Shown: positions 1 to 6,328 of the stretch, piece after piece
Numbering within the stretch: the stretch's first letter is position 1
How the letters are laid out: each line of letters starts with the position of its first letter
Source: Arthrobacter sp.
GTDB taxonomy: Bacteria; Actinomycetota; Actinomycetes; Actinomycetales; Micrococcaceae
Direction: 5' to 3'
DNA length: 10,144 nucleotides
Assembly: GCA_030147325.1 (NCBI GenBank)
Contig: JASLAA010000101.1
Location: 1-10,144 of the forward strand
The notes under the pieces: model-generated
What the model saw: the letters and a program-made list of their open reading frames with translations, nothing else
What the model was told of the DNA's origin: nothing
The model's database searches: none
Program-made: the position numbers and the translations under genes

Positions 1-585
<585 letters not shown>

Positions 586-590
586 CGCCG

Positions 591-884
591 ATGGCAACAA
601 ACGGCGAACTGCAGGTCGAAATCGTCGCGGCCGACCACTTCGTGTGGTCGGGCGCGGCGCGGATGGTCAATGCGCGCACCGCCAACGGCCAGATCGGGAT
701 CCTTCCCGGTCACTCGCCGATCCTGGCGATCCTCGAAGCCGGCGACCTCTCGGTGGAGCCCGTCAACGGCGAACGCCTGGTCGTCGGTGTGGACGGCGGT
801 TTCTTCTCGGTCGATTCGAACCGCGTGGTGATCGTGGCGGACAACGCCAAGGTCGGCGGCTCGGTGACCCCGGAAGCCGTCTAG
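591..884 (+). CDS. atpC: ATP synthase F1 subunit epsilon, short form
   Basis: This is the epsilon subunit of the F1 central stalk, which links gamma to the c-ring and in many bacteria restrains ATP hydrolysis. The protein has 97 residues. Its whole length matches the N-terminal beta-sandwich domain: QVEIVAADHFVWSG at residues 7-20, the conserved GQIGILPGHSPILAIL at about 33-48, GGFFSV at 68-73, and the final strand VVIVADNA at 78-85. Only about a dozen residues follow, so the C-terminal two-helix domain present in E. coli epsilon (139 residues) is absent. The gene starts five bases after the atpD stop with no strong Shine-Dalgarno, so coupling to atpD translation is likely. The ending looks natural rather than frameshifted, because DUF2550 follows after ten bases as usual in this order. 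Confidence 0.96.
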   Translation: MATNGELQVEIVAADHFVWSGAARMVNARTANGQIGILPGHSPILAILEAGDLSVEPVNGERLVVGVDGGFFSVDSNRVVIVADNAKVGGSVTPEAV

Positions 885-894
885 GGTTTCCAGC

Positions 895-1326
895 ATGGAG
901 GCACTGGGTGTGACGTTCATCTGCCTTGCGGTCGTCTTCGGTCTGCTCGTGCTGGTGATCGCCGCGTTCCTCCTCCGCCGCTATCAGCTGAACCGTGCCC
1001 TCGGCACCTTCGACGCCTCCATCCGCCTCCCTCCCATGGGTTGGCGGGTGGGGGTTTGTCGTTACACGGACAGGAACCTGGAATGGCTCAGCCTGCTCTC
1101 GCTGAGTCCCCTCCCGCGCTTCCGGTTCCTGCGCAGCTCGCTCGAGGTCGAGGGATGGCGGGCGCCCACCGAAGCGGAGCGTGTGCGCATCCAGCCCGGG
1201 GCGATCATCGTGCAGCTCGCCTACGAGGGCAAGCCCCTGGAGCTCGCGATGAAGTACGACGTGTATGCAGGGTTGTCCTCGTGGATCGAAGCAGGCCCGG
1301 TCATCGGCATCGGGACCTGGCGCTGA
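895..1326 (+). CDS. DUF2550 family membrane protein
   Basis: The 143-residue protein has one N-terminal membrane helix (about residues 7-27, rich in L, V, I, F and A), then an RRY basic stop and a soluble, probably cytoplasmic domain. The family is recognised from GTFDASIR, WRVGVCRYTDRNLEWLSLLSLSPLPR and the C-terminal YDVYAGLSSWIEAGPVIGIGTWR, the hallmark of DUF2550 proteins encoded directly after atpC in actinobacteria. Its function is unknown. The conserved position suggests a link to the ATP synthase or simple operon inheritance, which is inference. I chose ATG 895 because AGGG (883-886) sits eight bases upstream and homologues have a few residues before the helix. An in-frame GTG at 910 also has a good site (GGAGG, 897-901) and would give 138 residues. 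Confidence 0.9.
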   Translation: MEALGVTFICLAVVFGLLVLVIAAFLLRRYQLNRALGTFDASIRLPPMGWRVGVCRYTDRNLEWLSLLSLSPLPRFRFLRSSLEVEGWRAPTEAERVRIQPGAIIVQLAYEGKPLELAMKYDVYAGLSSWIEAGPVIGIGTWR

Positions 1327-1333
1327 GCAGCAC

Positions 1334-1353
1334 GACCGGTCATCGGTCTTTTT
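1334..1353 (+). terminator. Rho-independent terminator after the atp/DUF2550 unit
   Basis: A five-base-pair stem GACCG/CGGTC (1334-1338 with 1344-1348), with the five-base loop GTCAT, is followed at once by TTTTT (1349-1353). It begins eight bases after the DUF2550 stop. The stem is short, but the T-tract is the only one in this GC-rich region and is in the right place. It has no T-tract on the minus strand, so it should not terminate nagA. Confidence 0.55.
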
Positions 1354-1402
1354 CAGACTTATCGAAGCGACTGCGCCGCAGCCACTGGCGGTAGCTGAAT
1401 CC

Positions 1403-1429
1403 CTGGCGCCGGCAGACTCCCGGCGTCAG
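1403..1429. terminator. Possible hairpin at the nagA 3' end
   Basis: Two ten-base arms (1403-1412 and 1420-1429) with a seven-base loop pair fully on the plus strand if one G-U is allowed. The minus-strand transcript would have one C-A mismatch. The right arm includes the nagA stop codon. No T-tract follows on either strand, so this could be a T-less terminator or chance in GC-rich DNA. Confidence 0.25.
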
Positions 1430-2634
1430 CTCGCGAGCGGGCGGATCCATTCGCCGGCGCGGAGCACGCCCACCAGTTCGAGATCCGGTGAGACCACCAC
1501 GGCGTCCGCCCGGAGGCCACTTCGCAGCGCGCCCACCTCGTCCGCCAGGCCCAGCACACTGGCCGGGACTGTGCTCGCCGAGCGGACGGCATCGACGACG
1601 TCGACCCCGGCTGCCACAGCACACCGCACGACGTCCAGCAGGCTCCCGGAGCCGCCTGCCAGGGCTCCGGTGGCCGTGAGGACCGCGGAACCGTCGATGA
1701 CGGCTATCTCGCTGCGGCCCAGGCGGTAGATGCCACCGCCGCAGCCGGCTGCGGCGGTGGAGTCGCTCACGAGGCAGATGTTCTCGGAGCCTGCGATCGT
1801 GAACGCCATCCGCACCGTCTCCGGATGGAGGTGGACGTTGTCGGCGATGAGTTCGACGGCGATCTCCCCGGCCCGTGCACGCTGCAGCAGCAGGGGGACC
1901 GGCCCGGGGGAGCGGTGGTGGATGCCGGGCATCGCGTTGAAGAGGTGGGTGGCGGTCGGGCGGCCGCTGAAGCCCGCGAAGCCGGTGGACGCGAGCTCCT
2001 CGTTGACGAGGTCCAGTGCGGCTGCGGTCTCCTCGGTCGAGCTGTCGGTATGGCCGATGGAGGGGATGACGCCGTGCATCACGAGTTCGTAGACCAGGAG
2101 ATCGCTCCCGGGCAGCTCGGGCGCGTAGGTCATCGATGTCAGCTGTCCTCGTCCGGCGGCGATGAGCCGGGCGACGTCCGCCTGCGAGGGAAGCAGCAGG
2201 AAGGCTGGATCGTGGGCACCGTTGCGTGCCTTGGACAGGAACGGTCCCTCGGCATGGATCCCCGCGACCAGGCCGTCCTCCACAGCAGCCGCGAGCCGGC
2301 CGAAGGCCGCCTCGAGCTCGTCCAGGGGCGCGGCGCAGGTACTGGCGAGAACCGTCGTCGAGCCGCTCGCGTGCAGATGGCGCGCCGCCGAGGCGATGTC
2401 GGTGCCGGAACCGGAGGTGAAGTCGCCGCCCCCACCGCCGTGGCAGTGCAGGTCGATGAGTCCGGGCAGGATCAGGTAGCCCTCGGGCAACTGGCCCGGA
2501 CGGGCACTTCCCTCGGAGGCGCCGGCCTCGGTGATGCGGGAGCCGTCCCAGGCCAGGAACCCGTCCTCGATGATCCCCGCTTCGGTCACCAGTCGTCCGG
2601 ACAACGCTCGGGGCATGCTGTTCGAGAGGGCCAT
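1426..2634 (-). CDS. nagA: N-acetylglucosamine-6-phosphate deacetylase
   Basis: This cytoplasmic metal-dependent amidohydrolase converts N-acetylglucosamine-6-phosphate to glucosamine-6-phosphate and acetate, for amino-sugar catabolism and wall recycling. The 402-residue length is normal. Landmarks in order are the N-terminal beta-sandwich part, PGLIDLHCHG (57-66) with the HxH pair His63/His65, GIHAEGPFLS (125-134) with metal ligand Glu129, SIGHTD (192-197) with His195, ATHLFNAM (228-235) with His230, and LVSDSTAAAG (288-297) with catalytic Asp291. All expected active-site residues are present. It lies 38 bases downstream of nucS on the same strand. There is no Shine-Dalgarno before ATG 2634, but TAGAAT ends six bases upstream, suggesting its own leaderless promoter. 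An internal ATG at 2616 is possible but has no better signal. No nagB or PTS gene is nearby. Confidence 0.95.
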   Translation of the reverse strand: MALSNSMPRALSGRLVTEAGIIEDGFLAWDGSRITEAGASEGSARPGQLPEGYLILPGLIDLHCHGGGGGDFTSGSGTDIASAARHLHASGSTTVLASTCAAPLDELEAAFGRLAAAVEDGLVAGIHAEGPFLSKARNGAHDPAFLLLPSQADVARLIAAGRGQLTSMTYAPELPGSDLLVYELVMHGVIPSIGHTDSSTEETAAALDLVNEELASTGFAGFSGRPTATHLFNAMPGIHHRSPGPVPLLLQRARAGEIAVELIADNVHLHPETVRMAFTIAGSENICLVSDSTAAAGCGGGIYRLGRSEIAVIDGSAVLTATGALAGGSGSLLDVVRCAVAAGVDVVDAVRSASTVPASVLGLADEVGALRSGLRADAVVVSPDLELVGVLRAGEWIRPLAS

Positions 2635-2640
2635 GGTCCG

Positions 2641-2646
2641 ATTCTA
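2641..2646 (-). promoter_or_regulatory. Putative -10 element for leaderless nagA mRNA
   Basis: TAGAAT on the minus strand fits the actinobacterial TAnnnT -10 pattern. Six bases separate it from the nagA ATG, which would place the transcription start on or next to the A of the start codon. I see no good -35 at the usual spacing, and no Shine-Dalgarno. Confidence 0.55.
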
Positions 2647-2672
2647 GGCGGTCGCCACGCTCGGGCCCGGGG

Positions 2673-3368
2673 TCAGAACAGGCGGGATGCGCTGTCGTCG
2701 ACCCCTCGCATCGCGTCGTAGTCCAGGGTGAGGCAGTCGATGCCCCGATCGGTTGCGAGCACCCGTGCCTGCGGTTTGATCTGCTGCGCCGCGAAGACCC
2801 CGCGCACGGGCGACATCAGCGGATCACGGTTGAGCAGTTCGAGGTAGCGGGTGAGCTGCTCGACGCCGTCGATGTCCCCCCGCCGCTTCAGTTCGATCGC
2901 CACGGTGCGGCCCTGGGCGTCCCGGGCGAGGATGTCCACGGGGCCGATCGCCGTCATGTATTCACGGCGGATGAGGGAGAAGCCCGCACCGAGCAGTTCG
3001 ATCTGCTCGGCCAGGAGTCTCTGGAGGTCTGCCTCGACGCCGTCCTTCACCAGACCGGGATCGACACCGAGATCGTGCGACGAGTCGTGCAGTTGTTCCC
3101 GGATGCTGATGACGAGGCGGTCGTCGCTCTTCGCATGCTGGACGGTCCAGACCTCGGTGATGCCCTCGGCCCGATCGGCGTCGTCGGGTTCGCTGACGCG
3201 GAGGCTGGCGGGTGGGCTCATCCAGTTCAGCGGTTTGTAGGAGCCGCCGTCCGAGTGCACGAGCACCGAACCGTCCGCCTTGACCAGGAGGAGACGGGTG
3301 GCCAGGGGGAGATGCGCGCGGAGACGGCCGATGTAGTCGACGGAGCAGCGGGCTATGACGAGACGCAC
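2673..3368 (-). CDS. nucS: Mismatch-specific endonuclease NucS (EndoMS)
   Basis: NucS cuts both strands at mismatched bases and carries out non-canonical mismatch repair in most actinobacteria, which lack MutS/MutL. The protein has 231 residues, near the usual length. The N-terminal DNA-binding half is recognised from [39 protein letters not shown] (read as two adjoining pieces) and LVISI. The C-terminal RecB-like nuclease domain has the PD-(D/E)xK core: GPVDILARD with Asp145, then VAIELKRRG with Glu159 and Lys161, then the conserved [12 protein letters not shown]. It ends ASRLF, resembling the short C-terminal clamp-binding tail of actinobacterial NucS. The start is GTG at 3368, with TAGAGT seven bases upstream and no Shine-Dalgarno. 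It is divergent from the small Cys/His gene and upstream of nagA. Confidence 0.95.
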   Translation of the reverse strand: MRLVIARCSVDYIGRLRAHLPLATRLLLVKADGSVLVHSDGGSYKPLNWMSPPASLRVSEPDDADRAEGITEVWTVQHAKSDDRLVISIREQLHDSSHDLGVDPGLVKDGVEADLQRLLAEQIELLGAGFSLIRREYMTAIGPVDILARDAQGRTVAIELKRRGDIDGVEQLTRYLELLNRDPLMSPVRGVFAAQQIKPQARVLATDRGIDCLTLDYDAMRGVDDSASRLF

Positions 3369-3375
3369 GACCAGA

Positions 3376-3381
3376 ACTCTA
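3376..3381 (-). promoter_or_regulatory. Putative -10 element for leaderless nucS mRNA
   Basis: TAGAGT on the minus strand matches TAnnnT and ends seven bases before the nucS GTG codon. With no Shine-Dalgarno in between, transcription would start at or beside the GTG. No clear -35 is visible. Confidence 0.5.
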
Positions 3382-3433
3382 CCGGGCGTGGCACGGGAAG
3401 GGTGCCGGCTGACGGGGAGGTGTCATGTTCGGG

Positions 3434-3439
3434 CAGACT
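3434..3439 (+). promoter_or_regulatory. Possible -10 element for the small Cys/His gene
   Basis: CAGACT differs by one base from the TAGAnT hexamers of three nearby genes and ends six bases before the in-frame GTG at 3446. If functional it would give a leaderless mRNA and rule out ATG 3425 as the start. A CTGACG lies 19 bases upstream as a weak -35 candidate. Confidence 0.35.
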
Positions 3440-3445
3440 GGGAAG

Positions 3446-3769
3446 GTGCCCCGCTCCAATCGCCCGAACCGCCCGCGCGGTTCCTCCCGTGCCCGATTGA
3501 CACCGCCGCCGGAGGTGGACCTCGAGCGCGCCCGCGCAGGACTCCCGCTGCGGGAATCCGCACCGGACGGTGAATGGTCGGTGCGCCGGATCACCGAGCG
3601 GAATGCGGCGAAGACCTACACATGCCCGGGATGCAACTCCGCGATCCTGCCCGGGATCGCCCATCTGGTCGTATGGCGCGAGGACTCCCTCTTCGGTCCC
3701 GCGGCCGCTCTGGCCGATCGCAGGCACTGGCACGTGAGGTGCTGGCAGACACGTGGCTTCCGCTACTGA
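3446..3769 (+). CDS. Small Cys/His (putative zinc-binding) protein, nucS-adjacent family
   Basis: The 107-residue protein has a basic N-terminus (PRSNRPNRPRG) and a compact C-terminal domain with TCPGC (Cys60, Cys63), GIAHLVVW (His73) and RRHWHVRCW (His94, His96, Cys99). This CxxC...H...HxHxxC arrangement suggests one zinc site of treble-clef type, which is inference. I recall this family beside nucS in actinobacteria, where it is often labelled 'ATP/GTP-binding protein', but there is no Walker A motif here. The role is unknown; nucleic-acid binding is plausible. I prefer GTG 3446 because homologues, as I recall them, start near PRSNRP and CAGACT sits six bases upstream. ATG 3425 is the alternative: it has GGGGAGG at 3414-3420 but only a four-base spacer, and would add seven residues. 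nucS is divergent, with 77 bases between the two start codons. Confidence 0.82.
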   Translation: MPRSNRPNRPRGSSRARLTPPPEVDLERARAGLPLRESAPDGEWSVRRITERNAAKTYTCPGCNSAILPGIAHLVVWREDSLFGPAAALADRRHWHVRCWQTRGFRY

Positions 3770-3824
3770 CCCAGCGAGGCGACGGCCGGGTGCTTCTCCA
3801 GGCGGCACGTTCGTCGTCCGCACC

Positions 3825-3830
3825 TAGACT
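3825..3830 (+). promoter_or_regulatory. Putative -10 element for leaderless hydrolase mRNA
   Basis: TAGACT matches TAnnnT and is exactly six bases before ATG 3837. No Shine-Dalgarno lies between, so the mRNA would begin at or next to the start codon. I see no convincing -35 about 17 bases upstream. Confidence 0.55.
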
Positions 3831-3836
3831 GGTCCA

Positions 3837-4646
3837 ATGGCCAGTGATACCCCCGATTACACGTACGCGACCAGCGCCGATCCGGTCGAGATCCGGGCCT
3901 CGACGGTCCTTCCCGCCGATCGTCGCAACATCGAGCTGACCACCGCTGACGGGCTCACTCTGGTCGGTGAGTTCGCGGCGCCGACAGGGCGCGCACCGCA
4001 GGCCACCCTCGTGACGCTCCACCCCCTTCCCACGCACGGCGGCTTCATGGATTCCCACGTCTACAGGAAGGCGTCCTTCCGCCTCCCCGCCCTGGCGGAC
4101 ATCGCCGTCCTCCGCTTCAACACGCGTGGCACCTGTTCGCCCCGCGGCTGCAGCGAGGGCGAGTTCGACGGCGGCGACGGCGAACGGCTGGATCTGCAGG
4201 CCGCGGTGGACTGGGCCGTGGCGCAGGGCCTGGTCCACATCTGGCTCGTCGGATGGTCCTTCGGCACGGAACTGTGCCTCAAATACGGTGCCGTGGACCC
4301 CGTCGCCGAGCTGATCGAGGGTGCGATCCTCCTGTCACCACCCCTGCATCGTGCGGGCGATGACGACCTCGATGCCTGGGGTGCCAGCGGCCTGCCGTTG
4401 AAGGTGCTGGTGCCCGAGCACGACGACTACCTCAGGCCGGAGGCCGCAGCAGCGCGGTTCTCGCGCGTGCCGCAGGCCGACGTGACCGGTGTCGACGGAG
4501 CGAAGCACCTGTGGGTCGGGGAGAAGTACGCGGCCCGGGCGCTGAACGAGATCGTGGGCGTGGTCAGGCCCGACGTCGCGCTGCCGCTCCCGTCGCTCTG
4601 GTCCGGGCCGGCCGCCGTCGCGCCGTCTCCCACGACATCGGACTGA
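3837..4646 (+). CDS. Alpha/beta-fold hydrolase
   Basis: The 269-residue cytoplasmic alpha/beta hydrolase has its nucleophile elbow at GWSFG (139-143, Ser141). LHPLPTHGG (61-69) lies at the usual oxyanion-loop position, followed by VLRFNTRGT (91-99). SEGEFDGG (106-113) matches the family of small serine hydrolases with a GxSEGxFDxG segment. The likely acid is in VPEHDDYLRP (192-201, Asp196 or Asp197), and the likely catalytic histidine is His224 in GAKHLWVGE. The fold and triad are clear, but the substrate cannot be told from sequence; an ester, thioester or acylpeptide substrate is possible. There is no signal peptide. The last 20 or so residues form a Pro/Ser/Ala-rich tail with no domain. 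The start at 3837 is supported by TAGACT six bases upstream. It lies 67 bases after the Cys/His gene and converges on the AI-2E-type gene. Confidence 0.88.
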   Translation: MASDTPDYTYATSADPVEIRASTVLPADRRNIELTTADGLTLVGEFAAPTGRAPQATLVTLHPLPTHGGFMDSHVYRKASFRLPALADIAVLRFNTRGTCSPRGCSEGEFDGGDGERLDLQAAVDWAVAQGLVHIWLVGWSFGTELCLKYGAVDPVAELIEGAILLSPPLHRAGDDDLDAWGASGLPLKVLVPEHDDYLRPEAAAARFSRVPQADVTGVDGAKHLWVGEKYAARALNEIVGVVRPDVALPLPSLWSGPAAVAPSPTTSD

Positions 4647-4659
4647 CGCACACCTCGCG

Positions 4660-4678
4660 GGGGCCCACGCTCGGCCCC
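4660..4678. terminator. Convergent intergenic hairpin, possible bidirectional terminator
   Basis: GGGGCC (4660-4665) pairs with GGCCCC (4673-4678) across a seven-base loop. It lies in the 52-base gap between the convergent hydrolase and transporter genes, and neither strand has a T-tract. T-less GC-rich hairpins in this position often mark transcript ends in actinobacteria, but the evidence here is only position and pairing. Confidence 0.35.
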
Positions 4679-4698
4679 GACGTCCGGCAGACAGGTGC

Positions 4699-6018
4699 CT
4701 ACTGACTGTCCTGGCGCGCGATGAAGACTTCCTTGAGCAGCAGCATCACTGCAGCAGCCGCCGGGATGGCGATGAGGGCACCGAGGACACCGAGGAGACT
4801 GCCACCGGCGATGACCGCAATCACGGCCACGGCGCCCGGGACGGCCACCGCGCGCTGCATGATGCGGGGCGAGATGAAGTACGCCTCGAACTGCAGGTAG
4901 GCGACGTAGGGGATCGCGAACAGGAGTGCGGTGTTCCATCCGACGGTGAGCGAGATCAGGGTCACGACGACCGCTGCGATGGTGCCGCCCACCAGCGGGA
5001 TGAATGCCAGGAGCGCGACGACGAACGCCAGGAGGACGGAGAACGGGACGTTGGCGATCGACATGACGATGAAGGCGAACGAACCGTTCAGCAGGGCCAC
5101 ACAGGCCTGGCCGATCACGTACATCCCGACGCTCCGGGTGATCTCCTCGGACAGGACCTCGACGCGTGCCCGGCGTGAGCGCGGCGCCAGCCGGTAGGCC
5201 CATTTCTTCATCGAGGGCAGGGAGGCGAGGAAGTACAGCGCGAGGACCAGGATGACCAGGGCTCCGAAGAGTCCGTTGACGATCACCGTGCCGACGCCGA
5301 GCACGCCGCCGAAGATGCCGCCGACGGCCTCGCTGTTGGCGAAGAACCCGTCGATCTCGGAGGTGACGCGCTCACGGACCTGGAACTGGTCGTCCAGCGT
5401 GGTGAAGAACTCGGAGTTCAGGAAGTCGTCCGCGTAGCCCGGCGCGCGATCGATGATCTGGGAACTCTGGTTGACGATGGTCGGGATGAGCAGTGCGAAG
5501 AAGCCGACGACGATCCCGACGAGTACCAGCAGCGACAGCGCGATCCCGGCCGGTCGCGGCACCCGCTTCTCCTCCAGCCAGCGCACGATCGGGTCCAGGC
5601 CGAGTGCGATGAAGAGCGCCGCGCCGATCCAGACGAGGAGCTGGCCCACATTGGTGATGATGAAGAAGGCCAGGAGCGCGAGGCCCACGCCCACGCTCAG
5701 CATGAAGCCGAAGTGGATGGGGTGCGATCTCATGCTCTGCGGATAGTCGCCGCCGAACTTGAGCCGTTCGTCCGAGAGGGAGACATCGGGATCGACCGCC
5801 ACCCGGTCGGGCTCCCGTTCCGGGGGGAACTCGAAGCGCGGCCGGGGCTGCGCGGCGGGAAGGGCCCTGCGTGCGATCGAGAACAGGGACCTGAGGGAGG
5901 ACCGTTCCCCGGTCACGATCACCGTCCGTGGCTCGGCCGTCGGCTGCCGGTCGTTGCTCCCTGCCGGCTCGGGCCGCGGAAGCGGCTGGTCGAGCGGGAC
6001 ATCCTGGTGGTCTGTCAA
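4699..6018 (-). CDS. AI-2E (PerM/UPF0118) family transporter
   Basis: The 439-residue inner-membrane protein belongs to the AI-2 exporter/PerM family, some members of which export autoinducer-2 or act as ion antiporters; the substrate here is unknown. Residues 1-100 are a long, charged, Pro-rich cytoplasmic extension. Membrane segments follow at about 103-121, 126-142, 157-180, 238-267, 300-321, 326-358, 363-380 and 395-428. A soluble insert rich in acidic and aromatic residues (183-235) sits after the third. The family's C-terminal signature is clear: FISPRIMQRAVAVPG (381-395), then AGGSLLGVLGALIAIPAAA. The start is TTG 6018, because an in-frame stop lies just upstream and no ATG or GTG occurs between. 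The Shine-Dalgarno is weak, so a start within the extension cannot be excluded. Confidence 0.9.
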   Translation of the reverse strand: MTDHQDVPLDQPLPRPEPAGSNDRQPTAEPRTVIVTGERSSLRSLFSIARRALPAAQPRPRFEFPPEREPDRVAVDPDVSLSDERLKFGGDYPQSMRSHPIHFGFMLSVGVGLALLAFFIITNVGQLLVWIGAALFIALGLDPIVRWLEEKRVPRPAGIALSLLVLVGIVVGFFALLIPTIVNQSSQIIDRAPGYADDFLNSEFFTTLDDQFQVRERVTSEIDGFFANSEAVGGIFGGVLGVGTVIVNGLFGALVILVLALYFLASLPSMKKWAYRLAPRSRRARVEVLSEEITRSVGMYVIGQACVALLNGSFAFIVMSIANVPFSVLLAFVVALLAFIPLVGGTIAAVVVTLISLTVGWNTALLFAIPYVAYLQFEAYFISPRIMQRAVAVPGAVAVIAVIAGGSLLGVLGALIAIPAAAAVMLLLKEVFIARQDSQ

Positions 6019-6328
6019 CGAAGGGCTCTGCTTTCAAAGGTGCGGTGCCTCTACCGCGGGGAATCCGACTAGCGAAACCCTAACAGTGAGGGGATGCGGG
6101 ACCGTGCTGTTGACGGCTGTGCTTCGTGTCCGGTCGGAGAACGGCCGGCCTGTTGGCCCGAGTACGGACCTCGAGGCCGGTTCTCGCCTGCTACCCGCCC
6201 TGAGCGTGGAACTTCGTTACCATTGGGTGACTATTCCTGAGTCGGTCCCGGTCCCAGCATGCTGCGGCCGGGCCATCAGAGCGGAAGGGGCCACGCGGTC
6301 CGCCGTAACGGACAACGATAGGCATCCA
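6019..6328. other. Divergent intergenic region with probable promoters
   Basis: This 310-base gap separates the divergent transporter and membrane-protein genes, and I find no gene in it. On the minus strand TAGGGT (6077-6082) could be a -10 for the transporter, without a good -35. On the plus strand GTTAC (6216-6220) and GTGAC (6227-6231) are half-sites spaced 11 bases apart, one helical turn, in the least GC-rich patch and about 100 bases before the plus-strand start. The ten-base palindrome CAGCATGCTG lies at 6255-6264. TACCAT (6218-6223) is a possible plus-strand -10. None of these is firm alone. Confidence 0.4.

Noticed and set aside
1825..2721. A 298-codon plus-strand open frame antisense to nagA
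   Set aside because: nagA on the minus strand has every active-site motif. The plus frame has no domain and is a mirror of third-position GC bias.
3591..4238. A 215-codon minus-strand frame over the Cys/His and hydrolase genes
   Set aside because: It overlaps two well-supported plus-strand genes and has no recognisable motif, so it is a shadow frame.
4690..4710. GACAG/CTGTC inverted repeat as the transporter terminator
   Set aside because: The stem is only five base pairs with an 11-base loop, half inside the coding region, and no T-tract. The GGGGCC/GGCCCC hairpin nearby is a better candidate.
6110..6115. TTGACG as a -35 box for the membrane-protein gene
   Set aside because: No -10-like hexamer occurs 16-19 bases downstream (the DNA there is GC-rich), so it is not supported as a promoter.
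6208..6232. GGAAC followed by GTGAC as an ECF (SigE/SigH-type) stress promoter
   Set aside because: The second element is not GTT/GTC at the required 16-19 base spacing, so the match is incomplete.
5759..6328. Upstream extension of the membrane-protein frame to an ATG at 5759
   Set aside because: The extension would overlap the start of the transporter gene on the other strand, its translation is low-quality Arg/Gly/Ser-rich sequence, and the natural membrane helix starts right after GTG 6329.
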